From Crocinitomicaceae bacterium (GTDB lineage: Bacteria; Bacteroidota; Bacteroidia; Flavobacteriales_D; Crocinitomicaceae): DNA of 11,683 bases. The stretch covers positions 1 through 11,683 of the forward strand of contig JALQTG010000087.1 of NCBI GenBank assembly GCA_023264075.1. The letters are read 5' to 3'. The translations under genes were made by a program, and so were the position numbers. Of the stretch, positions 1 to 6,491 are shown in pieces. The notes beneath the pieces were generated by a model, which worked only from the letters and a program-made list of their open reading frames with translations, did not search any database and had not been told where the DNA came from. Each line of letters starts with the position of its first letter. Positions within the stretch are counted from its first letter, which is position 1.

Positions 1-1
1 A

Positions 2-316
2 GGAACGTGGAAATTATTCTTCGGAAATGCGAAGTTTGGCATCAACGAATACCGTAGAGCATTCTCAAAAAAATTATTTCTCAAAACACTTCAAGAACTT
101 GTACCCTCACTAACCATGGATGACATTCGACCAGGAAGATCTGGAGTTCGTGCGTTGTTGCTAGGACTTGATGGAGATACACGAGATGACTTTAGAATTG
201 AATACCGTGGAAATTCAATCCACGTCTTGAATGCCCCGTCGCCTGCGGCTACTGCATCTCTAGCCATTGGAGGTCAAATTGCAGAAAAAGCAGAGGTTCA
301 TTTTGGACTAAAATAA
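2..316 (+). CDS. lhgO: L-2-hydroxyglutarate oxidase, C-terminal part (5' truncated by window edge)
   Basis: The reading frame is open from the first bases of the window, so only the last 104 residues are present. LhgO-type enzymes are FAD proteins of the DAO fold that oxidise L-2-hydroxyglutarate to 2-oxoglutarate and pass electrons to the respiratory chain; they clear a side product of TCA-cycle enzymes. The visible part carries the typical C-terminal features: the stretch DIRPGRSGVRA (about residues 41-51 of the fragment) and HVLNAPSPAATASLAIG near the end, which in this family forms the FAD-contacting C-terminal segment. The FAD-binding N-terminus lies outside the window. The ATG at 116 is an internal methionine, not the start: family-like sequence (GTWKLFFGNA and on) continues upstream of it in frame. 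The gene converges with aconitase and shares a terminator with it. Family identification is from recognised motifs, not from a search. Confidence 0.9.
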   Translation, partial: GTWKLFFGNAKFGINEYRRAFSKKLFLKTLQELVPSLTMDDIRPGRSGVRALLLGLDGDTRDDFRIEYRGNSIHVLNAPSPAATASLAIGGQIAEKAEVHFGLK

Positions 317-321
317 ACCTT

Positions 322-356
322 CCATTCTTTCTTCTGGACTTCTACTCGAAGAATGG
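322..356. repeat. 8-bp inverted repeat after lhgO
   Basis: CCATTCTT at 322-329 is exactly repeated in inverse as AAGAATGG at 349-356, with a 19-base loop. It begins six bases after the lhgO stop codon. No T-run follows, so it is not a classical terminator; it may stabilise the 3' end of the mRNA or be chance. Confidence 0.3.
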
Positions 357-385
357 CGGAACTGACTAAATTGATATTCTCAGAT

Positions 386-419
386 AATAAAAAAGGGACT
401 CGAAAGTCCCTTTTTTATT
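386..419. terminator. Bidirectional intrinsic terminator between lhgO and aconitase
   Basis: A perfect 15-bp stem (386-400 paired with 405-419) closes on the tetraloop CGAA. The core is GGGACT/AGTCCC, flanked by A6 on the left and T6 on the right, so each strand reads as a GC-containing hairpin followed by a U-run. It lies between the convergent stop codons at 314-316 (plus) and 437-439 (minus), which is where a shared terminator is expected. Confidence 0.92.
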
Positions 420-436
420 TAGCGGAATACCATTTC

Positions 437-2704
437 TTATTTGTTTGCACTTGCTGCAATTAAGTTCAACGCAGAACCTGCTCTAAACCAATCGATTTGT
501 TGTGCATTATACGTATGATTTAACTTAATCACATCTGAGGATCCATCTTCATGCACTAACCCAACGGACAATTGCTTTCCAGGTGCAAATTGATCAAGAT
601 CCAAGAAATTGATGGTGTCATTCTCTTTCACTAAATCATAATCTGCTTCATTAGCAAATGTCAATCCAAGCATACCTTGCTTCTTTAAGTTCGTTTCATG
701 GATACGTGCAAACGATTTTACAATTACTGCTCGCACACCTAGGTGACGAGGCTCCATCGCAGCATGTTCACGAGATGAACCTTCTCCGTAATTATGATCT
801 CCCACTACAACAGATGGAACACCAGCCGCTTTGTACGCTCTTGCCGTTGCCGGAACCTCACCGTAAGCACCCGTCAATTGGTTCTTTACCTTATTCGTTT
901 CTTGATTAAACGCATTTACAGCTCCAATCAACATATTGTTCGAAATGTTATCTAGGTGACCACGGTATCTCAACCATGGACCAGCCATAGAAATATGGTC
1001 GGTCGTACATTTTCCAAACGCCTTAATCAATAACTTTGCTCCTGTAATGTTATTTCCGTCCCACGGTTGGAAAGGATCAAGTAACTGTAAACGATCAGAA
1101 GTTGGATTCACCATAACTTGCACGCCACTTCCATCTTCAGCTGGAGCTTGATATCCATTATCTTCTACATCAAAGCCATTCGCCGGTAGTTCGTCTCCAT
1201 AAGGAGCATCTAACTTCACCTGTTCACCTTTGTCGTTTGTTAAAGTGTCTGTTAACGGATTAAAGGTTAAATCACCCGCAATCGCCATTGCTGCTACAAT
1301 TTCAGGAGAAGCTACAAATGCGTGTGTATTTGGATTTCCATCCGCACGTTTAGAGAAGTTTCTGTTGAACGAATGAATAATGGTATTTTTCTCTTGCTTT
1401 TCTGCTCCTGCTCTATCCCACTGACCAATACATGGTCCACAAGCATTCGTGAATAGTGTTGCCTTCAAATCTTCAAACACTTGAAGAATTCCGTCTCTTT
1501 CAGCCGTGTAACGTACTTGCTCAGAACCGGGGTTGATTCCAAATTCAGCCTTCGTCATTAATCCTTTTTCAACAGCTTGTTTTGCGATAGATGCCGCTCT
1601 ACTTAAATCTTCATACGAAGAGTTTGTACATGAACCGATTAATCCCCATTCAATTTTCTCTGGCCATCCACCCTTTTGAGCAGCTGCTTTCATTTCATTG
1701 ATTGGAGTTGCTAAATCCGGTGTAAACGGTCCGTTGATATGTGGCATCAATTCGTCCAAATTAATCTCAATTACTTGGTCGAAATATTTTTCAGGATGTG
1801 CATATACTTCAGCATCACCTGTTAAGTGTTCTGCCACTGTATCTGCTAAAGCAACTACATCTTCGCGCCCTGTTGCACGTAAATAACGCCGCATCGATTC
1901 ATCATATCCAAACGTGGAGGTAGTCGCGCCAATTTCAGCTCCCATGTTACAAATCGTACCTTTACCAGTACAAGACATCGAAGTCGCTCCTTCTCCAAAA
2001 TATTCTACAATCGCACCAGTACCTCCTTTAACCGTAAGAATACCTGCAACTTTTAAAATCACGTCTTTAGGTGATGTCCAACCATTCATTTTACCGGTTA
2101 ATTTCACACCAATCAATTTTGGGAATTTCAATTCCCAAGCCATACCGGCCATTACGTCTACCGCATCTGCGCCACCAACTCCAACAGCTACCATTCCCAA
2201 ACCACCAGCATTCACTGTGTGGGAGTCAGTACCAATCATCATCCCTCCTGGAAACGCATAATTTTCCAATACCACTTGGTGAATAATACCTGCTCCCGGC
2301 TTCCAAAAACCAATGCCATACTTATTACATACTGACGAAAGGAAATTAAACACCTCATTATTTTTGTTCAATGAATCTTGTAAATCTCTATCTGCGCCAA
2401 GTTTAGCCAAAATCAGGTGATCCGCGTGAGCCGTTGAAGGAACCGCAACTTTATCTTTTCCCGCTTGCATGAATTGTAACAACGCCATTTGCGCAGTTGC
2501 ATCTTGCATTGCGACACGATCAGGGGCGAAATCAACATACGATTTTCCTCGCTCAAAGGTCTCTGTTGCAGGACCATCCCAAAGGTGTGTATACAAAATT
2601 TTCTCAGATAAGGTTAATGGTCGATTTACCACCTTGCGCGCTGCAGCAATACGTTCAGGGTATCGCTCATATACAGCTTTAATCATTTCAATATCAAAGG
2701 CCAT
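437..2704 (-). CDS. acn: Aconitate hydratase (mitochondrial-type aconitase)
   Basis: TCA-cycle enzyme that interconverts citrate and isocitrate through cis-aconitate using a cytoplasmic [4Fe-4S] cluster. With the start at 2704 the protein is 755 residues, the usual size of the mitochondrial-type subfamily and shorter than the roughly 890 of AcnA/IRP-type enzymes. The three cluster cysteines are visible: C359 in GSCTNSSYEDL and C422/C425 in NACGPCIGQW. The substrate-site stretch GTDSHT is at 158-163, and the swivel domain (about 545-755) carries the substrate-binding SREHAAMEPR at 644-653. An in-frame ATG at 2794 would add 30 residues with no family character; I chose ATG 2704 because MAFDIEMIKAVYERYP matches the normal N-terminus and a promoter-like element lies between the two starts. 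No frameshift or lost key residue is seen. It is probably monocistronic: its own promoter lies upstream and it ends at a strong terminator. Confidence 0.97.
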   Translation of the reverse strand: MAFDIEMIKAVYERYPERIAAARKVVNRPLTLSEKILYTHLWDGPATETFERGKSYVDFAPDRVAMQDATAQMALLQFMQAGKDKVAVPSTAHADHLILAKLGADRDLQDSLNKNNEVFNFLSSVCNKYGIGFWKPGAGIIHQVVLENYAFPGGMMIGTDSHTVNAGGLGMVAVGVGGADAVDVMAGMAWELKFPKLIGVKLTGKMNGWTSPKDVILKVAGILTVKGGTGAIVEYFGEGATSMSCTGKGTICNMGAEIGATTSTFGYDESMRRYLRATGREDVVALADTVAEHLTGDAEVYAHPEKYFDQVIEINLDELMPHINGPFTPDLATPINEMKAAAQKGGWPEKIEWGLIGSCTNSSYEDLSRAASIAKQAVEKGLMTKAEFGINPGSEQVRYTAERDGILQVFEDLKATLFTNACGPCIGQWDRAGAEKQEKNTIIHSFNRNFSKRADGNPNTHAFVASPEIVAAMAIAGDLTFNPLTDTLTNDKGEQVKLDAPYGDELPANGFDVEDNGYQAPAEDGSGVQVMVNPTSDRLQLLDPFQPWDGNNITGAKLLIKAFGKCTTDHISMAGPWLRYRGHLDNISNNMLIGAVNAFNQETNKVKNQLTGAYGEVPATARAYKAAGVPSVVVGDHNYGEGSSREHAAMEPRHLGVRAVIVKSFARIHETNLKKQGMLGLTFANEADYDLVKENDTINFLDLDQFAPGKQLSVGLVHEDGSSDVIKLNHTYNAQQIDWFRAGSALNLIAASANK

Positions 2705-2906
2705 AATTAACTTGCTTTTACGATTTTTTAATGTGATTGCGAATATACTAATTTGTTCATTAGTACGGCCAATGAATAGTAGGAAATTTAGCATAGTCGC
2801 TAACTCCTATAATTAGGTAGAAAACGAACAACGGAATAAAACTTAGTTAAATTACACACAAACGCAATTGGAAGCGATTGATAAATAAAATAGGTTACAA
2901 AAAGGC
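2705..2906. other. Non-coding spacer upstream of aconitase
   Basis: About 200 bases between the aconitase start and the stop of the small gene at 2907. Apart from the promoter candidate at 2740-2772 I see no ORF with coding character, no convincing terminator hairpin with a T-run and no RNA gene. The sequence is AT-rich and otherwise featureless. Confidence 0.5.
2740..2772 (-). promoter_or_regulatory. Candidate Bacteroidota-type promoter of aconitase
   Basis: Reading the minus strand, TATATTCG (2747-2740) matches the -7 consensus TAnnTTTG at all but one defined position, and a TTG (2772-2770) stands 22 bases upstream, close to the usual -33 spacing. A start point a few bases downstream would give a leader of about 30 bases before the ATG at 2704. 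No Shine-Dalgarno sequence precedes that ATG. The same octamer occurs before the glycosyltransferase gene at 7740. Confidence 0.4.
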
Positions 2907-3080
2907 TTAAGCTTTTCTTTGAAGATCATTGATTTGCTGTTCAACCTTTTGCGCTTCCACCATTTTCGCATCACTAGCAGAGCGGTTAGACTTCGATAAT
3001 ACAAAAGCCTCTTGTAACAGTTTGGCGTGTCGATTTTGTAATTTTTCGATTGGAGTTCTTTTCTTAAATATACTGAACAT
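2907..3080 (-). CDS. Small protein, Lacal_2735-like family (57 aa)
   Basis: An ATG at 3080-3078 opens a 57-codon frame ending in TAA at 2909-2907. The product begins MFSIFKKRTPIEKLQ, continues with a charged segment around LSKSNRSASDAKMVEA and ends INDLQRKA. This layout (MF-x-hydrophobic-F-KK start, KLQ-x-x-x-KLL-x-EA segment, an SNR-x-x-SD motif near residues 31-37, and a helical tail with E/Q repeats) matches my memory of the Lacal_2735 family, short proteins of unknown function common in Flavobacteriia. It is predicted to be mostly alpha-helical and cytoplasmic, with no signal peptide or membrane segment. It lies 51 bases downstream of the Nudix gene on the same strand and may be the last gene of that unit. 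Function is unknown. Confidence 0.8.
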   Translation of the reverse strand: MFSIFKKRTPIEKLQNRHAKLLQEAFVLSKSNRSASDAKMVEAQKVEQQINDLQRKA

Positions 3081-3131
3081 GGTAGAATTTTATTATTTTA
3101 AAACAACCAATTCACTTGTATTGTTTATTCG

Positions 3132-3569
3132 CTAGTTGAATTTGCTCCTTAATTTCTCAGCAACTAGCCGGTCAATTGGAAATTTAAAGTCTGTAGGTGT
3201 TAAATCCGCCAAATCAACCCATCGATGAACCTCTTCCTTACCGTTTAAATTAGTTACTTCACATTCAACAGGAATAGACAACCAATTCTTATAGTCAACT
3301 TTATAATAGACACTTATAATTTGCTGTTCCTTATCAAACGCTGAAGGCTGAAAATAATCAGTAAGATAAAACAAATCTTTTACTTCTACATCGATCTTCA
3401 CTTCCTCCCGAAATTCGCGCCGCAACGCATCAAGAAGTCCTTCGCCCCATTCTAATCCGCCACCCGGGAACTTGGTAAACATCATTCCAAAGCGGTGTTC
3501 GTCCGATACAAGCACTTCATTTCTTGAATTCAAAAGAAGTCCATAGACACGAATATTGAAAGCTTTCAC
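3132..3569 (-). CDS. Nudix hydrolase
   Basis: 145-residue Nudix-fold pyrophosphohydrolase; such proteins cleave a nucleoside diphosphate linked to another group, often non-canonical or damaged nucleotides. The Nudix box (G-x5-E-x7-REU-x-EE-x-G-U) is present from G37: E43, then REF-R-EE at 51-56, with K58 in place of the last glycine, a common variation. The preceding FTKFPGGG (31-38) is the usual strand into the box. The start is GTG at 3569-3567, and its G is also the last base of the upstream TAG stop (TAGTG), so translation is probably coupled to the upstream pyrophosphohydrolase gene. No signal peptide is present. The substrate cannot be read from sequence; the extended C-terminal half (E107-D127 region, VHRWVDLADL) resembles many generic NUDIX-domain proteins. 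Confidence 0.93.
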   Translation of the reverse strand: MKAFNIRVYGLLLNSRNEVLVSDEHRFGMMFTKFPGGGLEWGEGLLDALRREFREEVKIDVEVKDLFYLTDYFQPSAFDKEQQIISVYYKVDYKNWLSIPVECEVTNLNGKEEVHRWVDLADLTPTDFKFPIDRLVAEKLRSKFN

Positions 3570-3973
3570 TACTTATCTATTACAGCTTTAATATTTGGAC
3601 GGAAATAATTCTCTCCCTTCAATACTTTCCCATCCTCCCTATAAATTGGTTTTCCATCAGCACCTAACTTACTCATATTTGAGCGCTGAATTTCACGAAA
3701 AATAGCACCAATTTTATCTTGTAAGCCGTGCTTTAATATTGTTCCACACAAGATATACAGTTGGTCTCCTAACGCATCAGCAATCTCAACGATATCATTA
3801 TTAGACGCTGCTTCTAAATACTCCTCATTTTCTTCGCGCATCAACTTGTAGCGCAACTGATTCACTTCTGAAGGCAAATCTGCTGTAGGCGAGTAATTAT
3901 TTTCAATTCCAAAGGCAATGTGAAAGGTTTCTACTGCTTCTAACGCTTCTTTCAATGTAAACTCTTCTTGCAT
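3569..3973 (-). CDS. All-alpha NTP pyrophosphohydrolase (MazG/PRA-PH-like)
   Basis: 134-residue protein of the all-alpha NTP pyrophosphatase superfamily, which hydrolyses (d)NTPs to NMP and pyrophosphate and is thought to clean the nucleotide pool. The metal-binding pattern is visible: E47-E48-x-x-E51 in the helix LMREENEEYLEA and E63-x-x-D66 with D70 in EIADALGDQLYIL. The C-terminal part (about 97-125, SNMSKLGADGKP and YFRP) is the characteristic tail of the single-domain phage/bacterial subgroup in which one protomer contributes a substrate loop to its partner, so a dimer or tetramer is expected. The start is ATG at 3973-3971, 19 bases after a TATTTTTG promoter element. It is the first gene of the unit with the Nudix hydrolase. 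Exact substrate (dUTP, dCTP or damaged nucleotides) is undetermined. Confidence 0.9.
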   Translation of the reverse strand: MQEEFTLKEALEAVETFHIAFGIENNYSPTADLPSEVNQLRYKLMREENEEYLEAASNNDIVEIADALGDQLYILCGTILKHGLQDKIGAIFREIQRSNMSKLGADGKPIYREDGKVLKGENYFRPNIKAVIDK

Positions 3974-3992
3974 GATTCTAACATTTATGGAA

Positions 3993-4000
3993 CAAAAATA
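3993..4000 (-). promoter_or_regulatory. -7 promoter element of the pyrophosphohydrolase/Nudix unit
   Basis: On the minus strand TATTTTTG is a full match to TAnnTTTG, followed by 19 bases to the ATG at 3973. No TTG is found at the expected -33 position; that zone holds the palindrome at 4017-4030. The surrounding 11 bases TTATTTTTGTT are identical to those before the lipocalin-like gene (7631-7641). Confidence 0.5.
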
Positions 4001-4016
4001 AGAGGAATTATTGAGA

Positions 4017-4030
4017 GTCGATCGATTGAC
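4017..4030. repeat. Near-perfect 14-bp palindrome in divergent promoter region
   Basis: GTCGATCGATTGAC is its own inverse complement except for one position pair. Read from the pyrophosphohydrolase gene it falls about 17-30 bases upstream of the -7 element, where a -33 box would be. Such placement fits an operator or activator site, but a single short palindrome in 168 bases can also be chance. Confidence 0.3.
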
Positions 4031-4127
4031 TTAACTACAAACTGCTAGTTCAAGGTACAGAACCTGTTAAAAAAATGAACACCTAATATTTCTTCCCCTT
4101 GATTTCCGCACTCACAATGAAAAAAAG

Positions 4128-4135
4128 TATATTTG
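4128..4135 (+). promoter_or_regulatory. -7 promoter element directly before the GT2 gene
   Basis: TATATTTG matches TAnnTTTG fully and is followed by only six bases before the ATG at 4142. Transcription would start within a few bases of the start codon, giving a leaderless or nearly leaderless mRNA. The nearest upstream TTG (4099-4101) is 26 bases away, longer than the usual spacing. Confidence 0.55.
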
Positions 4136-4141
4136 TCCTGC

Positions 4142-5101
4142 ATGATTGAAAATCCAAATATATCTATCGTTGTCCCACTCTTCAATGAAGTGGAATCTCT
4201 TCCAGAGCTGCATGCTTGGATTCAACGCGTAATGAAAGCAAATACCTTTACTTACGAAATTATTTTTGTTGACGACGGTAGTAAAGATGGATCATGGGAG
4301 GTGGTAGAAAGCTTGCGAACAAATGACACATGTGTTCGGGCAATAAAATTTCAACGGAACTATGGTAAGTCTGCAGCGTTGCAAAAAGGCTTTGAAGCAT
4401 GTAAGGGAGACGTTGTCATTACCATGGATGCAGATTTGCAAGATTCTCCTGATGAGATTCCAGAATTGTATCGAATGATTACAGAAGACGATTTCGATGT
4501 GGTATCCGGATGGAAAAAGAAACGCTACGACCCACTTACGAAGACCATTCCTACAAAATTGTATAATTGGACTGCGCGTAGGTTGACAGGCATTTATTTA
4601 CACGACTTCAATTGCGGATTAAAGGCATACAAATCGGCCGTGGTTAAGAGTATTGAGGTCTATGGAGACATGCATCGCTACATTCCTCCTCTCGCTAAAT
4701 ATGCAGGATTTACAAAAATCGGTGAAAAGGTTGTGCATCATCAAGCGCGAAAATATGGCACTACGAAATTTGGGCTTAACCGCTTCCTGAATGGACCTTT
4801 GGATTTACTCACGGTCGTTTTTATGGGGAAGTTCGGAAAAAAGCCAATGCATTTCTTTGGTGCCATGGGGACACTTTTATTTATAATAGGATTCGGGATT
4901 GCCGCCTATTTAGGCATAGTTAAAGTCATTTCGTTAATCTCTGAAAATCCAGCACGGTTGCTTGCTGATAGAGCTGAGTTTTACATTGCCCTCACGGCTA
5001 TGATCATAGGTGCACAATTTTTCCTAGCTGGCTTCGTTGCCGAATTAGTAGGAAGAAATTCGTCATCCCGAAACATCTATTTAATTGAAAAAACCATCTG
5101 A
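4142..5101 (+). CDS. Family 2 glycosyltransferase, DPM1/GtrB-like, membrane anchored
   Basis: 319-residue inverting GT-A glycosyltransferase of the type that moves a sugar from a nucleotide sugar to a polyprenyl phosphate on the cytoplasmic face of the inner membrane. Visible features: N-terminal ISIVVPLFNEVESLPEL (7-23), nucleotide-binding DDGS (44-47), the metal-binding DAD with following LQD (96-101), HRYIPPLA (178-185) and RKYGTTKFGLNRF (203-215), both typical of this subgroup, then two C-terminal membrane helices (about 238-262 and 278-302). The length and two-helix tail match GtrB/YkcC-like enzymes. ATG 4142 is preferred over the in-frame TTG at 4133, because the TTG lies inside the promoter element. 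HAD phosphatase and MORN-repeat genes follow closely (8-base gap, then a 1-base overlap), suggesting one operon. The sugar and acceptor cannot be read from sequence. Confidence 0.93.
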   Translation: MIENPNISIVVPLFNEVESLPELHAWIQRVMKANTFTYEIIFVDDGSKDGSWEVVESLRTNDTCVRAIKFQRNYGKSAALQKGFEACKGDVVITMDADLQDSPDEIPELYRMITEDDFDVVSGWKKKRYDPLTKTIPTKLYNWTARRLTGIYLHDFNCGLKAYKSAVVKSIEVYGDMHRYIPPLAKYAGFTKIGEKVVHHQARKYGTTKFGLNRFLNGPLDLLTVVFMGKFGKKPMHFFGAMGTLLFIIGFGIAAYLGIVKVISLISENPARLLADRAEFYIALTAMIIGAQFFLAGFVAELVGRNSSSRNIYLIEKTI

Positions 5102-5109
5102 TTTTTCAA

Positions 5110-5661
5110 GTGAAAGTATTTACGTCGAAAACCCCATTTAATACGCTTTTTTTAGACAGAGACGGTGTCATCAACGTACGTAAATTCGATGGATACATTA
5201 CACGTCCTTCAGAATTTATTTTTTGTGAACATGCCATCGAGGGTATTCAATTGCTAGCTTCATTATTTGATCGAATTATCGTTGTTACTAATCAGCAATG
5301 CATTGCTAAAAACATTATTTCCGAAAGTAACCTGAATGATATTCATCGTTATATGACAGATTCATTGGCGGCACATGAAATTAAGATTGACGCAATTTAC
5401 GTAGCAAAAAATTTAAACGGCGCCCCTAATGACAGAAGGAAACCCGCACCAGCTATGGGATTAGAAGCACAAGAACAATTCTCAACAATCGACTTTACTA
5501 ACTCTTGGATGGTCGGAGATACGGATAGCGACATTTTGTTTGGAACGAATCTTGGAATGAATACGGCAGCTGTTAAATCAAACGAGCGATTGACACAAAC
5601 ACCAACCCTGCTAGTAACAGATTTGGTGGAATTATATAACCGAATTAAACCGATTAAATAA
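5110..5661 (+). CDS. HAD-superfamily subclass IIIA phosphatase, GmhB/HisB-N-like, zinc site absent
   Basis: 183-residue HAD phosphatase. Motif I is LFLDRDGVIN with nucleophile D16 and acid/base D18; motif II is VVTNQQ (T60); motif III is RRKPAP (K111); motif IV is MVGDTDSDILFG (D137, D141). The DRDGVIN form and the short length place it with D-glycero-D-manno-heptose-1,7-bisphosphate phosphatase (GmhB) and the phosphatase half of HisB. In those enzymes a Cys/His zinc loop precedes the RKP motif; here the corresponding segment (about 98-110, AKNLNGAPNDR) has no Cys or His, so substrate specificity is uncertain. The start is GTG at 5110, eight bases after the glycosyltransferase stop; no alternative start fits. 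The stop TAA at 5659 overlaps the next ATG by one base. A cytoplasmic sugar- or polyol-phosphate substrate is an inference from family and context. I give no gene symbol. Confidence 0.87.
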   Translation: MKVFTSKTPFNTLFLDRDGVINVRKFDGYITRPSEFIFCEHAIEGIQLLASLFDRIIVVTNQQCIAKNIISESNLNDIHRYMTDSLAAHEIKIDAIYVAKNLNGAPNDRRKPAPAMGLEAQEQFSTIDFTNSWMVGDTDSDILFGTNLGMNTAAVKSNERLTQTPTLLVTDLVELYNRIKPIK

Positions 5662-6410
5662 TGAAATTACTTACCGTTGTATTTCTTTTTATGTCTGTGG
5701 GATTAATCGCGCAAAATTTAACAGATACCAAGGGGCGTAAGCAAGGAGAATGGGTGAAATATTACGAAAACTCAAACGTACCAGTCTATAAAGGACAATT
5801 CATTAATGATCAACCAACAGGGAAGTTTGTATATTATTATCCATCCTCAAAAATTATGGCGGTGGTTAATCATAATCCAACTACCGGTCGCTCTGAATCC
5901 TACATGTATCATGAGAACAAAAAACTCATGGCATTTGGTATATATATAAACCAGAAAAAAGATAGTGTTTGGACGCATTACGGTCCAAGTGAACGGTTAA
6001 GTTTCAAAGAGACTTACAAGGAAGATGTGCTAAATGGAAAAAAAACAATTTACTATGTACCTGAGGACCCCGGTGACAAGCGCGTTGAAGTAGCACAAGA
6101 ACTCAATTTTGAAAATGGCCGCTTGAATGGAGAAGCCAAGGAGTACTTTCCTGGTGGAGCTTTAAAAAAAGAGTGTGTGTACAACAATGGTGTTTATGAA
6201 GGTATTGTGAAGCATTACCACCCTACTGGCGGAGTAGCACTTATAGAACGTTGGAAAAACAGACAAAAACATGGATGGTGGTTCAACTACAACAATCAAG
6301 GAAAAGAAACCGGAAGAACTTACTATTACAACGGAAAAGTACTCGAGGGAGAGTTCTTGAAGCGACATCTCGCGCGCCTAAAAGAACAAGGAATTAATCC
6401 TAACGAATGA
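5661..6410 (+). CDS. Exported MORN-repeat (YwqK-like) protein
   Basis: 249-residue protein with an N-terminal signal peptide (MKLLTVVFLFMSVGLIA, cleavage near A17/Q18), so it is periplasmic or outer-membrane associated. The rest consists of about eight repeats of the MORN_2 type with the pattern G-x-W/x-x-Y-Y-x-x-G/S-x-x-x-x-x-x-x-Y-x-N-G: for example QGEWVKYYENSN (28-39), TGKFVYYYPSSK (53-64), NGEAKEYFPGGALKK (156-170), EGIVKHYHPTGG (180-191) and HGWWFNYNNQGKETG (204-218). Automatic annotation often calls this family a 'toxin-antitoxin system YwqK family antitoxin', but there is no toxin gene here and the signal peptide argues against that role. In Bacteroidota such proteins are numerous and of unknown function. 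Its ATG overlaps the upstream TAA (TAATG), so translation is probably coupled to the phosphatase gene. Confidence 0.88.
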   Translation: MKLLTVVFLFMSVGLIAQNLTDTKGRKQGEWVKYYENSNVPVYKGQFINDQPTGKFVYYYPSSKIMAVVNHNPTTGRSESYMYHENKKLMAFGIYINQKKDSVWTHYGPSERLSFKETYKEDVLNGKKTIYYVPEDPGDKRVEVAQELNFENGRLNGEAKEYFPGGALKKECVYNNGVYEGIVKHYHPTGGVALIERWKNRQKHGWWFNYNNQGKETGRTYYYNGKVLEGEFLKRHLARLKEQGINPNE

Positions 6411-6419
6411 TACTTGAAA

Positions 6420-6447
6420 AATTGTAAAAAAAGCCTCCTTTACAATT
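6420..6447 (+). terminator. AT-rich hairpin after the MORN-repeat gene, possible terminator
   Basis: AATTGTAAA (6420-6428) pairs perfectly with TTTACAATT (6439-6447) around a 10-base loop, starting ten bases after the stop codon at 6408-6410. The following sequence ACTTTTC is only mildly T-rich, so termination may be partial and read-through into the lipoprotein gene is possible. Confidence 0.4.
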
Positions 6448-6466
6448 ACTTTTCAACTTAATTCCA

Positions 6467-6474
6467 TATCTTTA
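6467..6474 (+). promoter_or_regulatory. Candidate -7 element before the lipoprotein gene
   Basis: TATCTTTA differs from TAnnTTTG only in the last base and lies 17 bases before the ATG at 6492. No TTG is seen at the expected -33 position, which overlaps the hairpin at 6420-6447. Confidence 0.35.
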
Positions 6475-6491
6475 CGTTAAATAGATATCTA

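Noticed and set aside
116..316. Short complete gene starting at ATG 116
   Set aside because: The frame is open back to base 2 and encodes continuous LhgO-like sequence, so this is the tail of a truncated gene.
2705..2794. 30-residue N-terminal extension of aconitase from an upstream in-frame ATG
   Set aside because: The extra residues have no family character, and the promoter candidate at 2740-2772 lies within it. The ATG at 2704 gives the standard 755-residue protein.
658..2816. Several ORFs of 60-115 codons opposite to aconitase (for example 1914-2261, 2469-2816)
   Set aside because: They are antisense shadows of a strongly conserved gene, show no domain or signal features, and have low-complexity composition from the opposite codons.
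2901..2918. Palindromic GCTTAAGC with flanking A/T runs at the end of the small gene, as a terminator
   Set aside because: The loop would contain only the stop-codon bases TTAA, the stem has a bulge, and the T-run would be part of the stem; it is too weak to call.
4133..4141. TTG start for the GT2 gene
   Set aside because: The TTG is the end of the TATATTTG promoter element, and the ATG at 4142 gives the usual start just before the first beta strand.
5661..6410. Antitoxin of a toxin-antitoxin pair (usual label for YwqK-type proteins)
   Set aside because: The protein has a signal peptide, its neighbours are carbohydrate-type enzymes, and no toxin-like small gene is adjacent.
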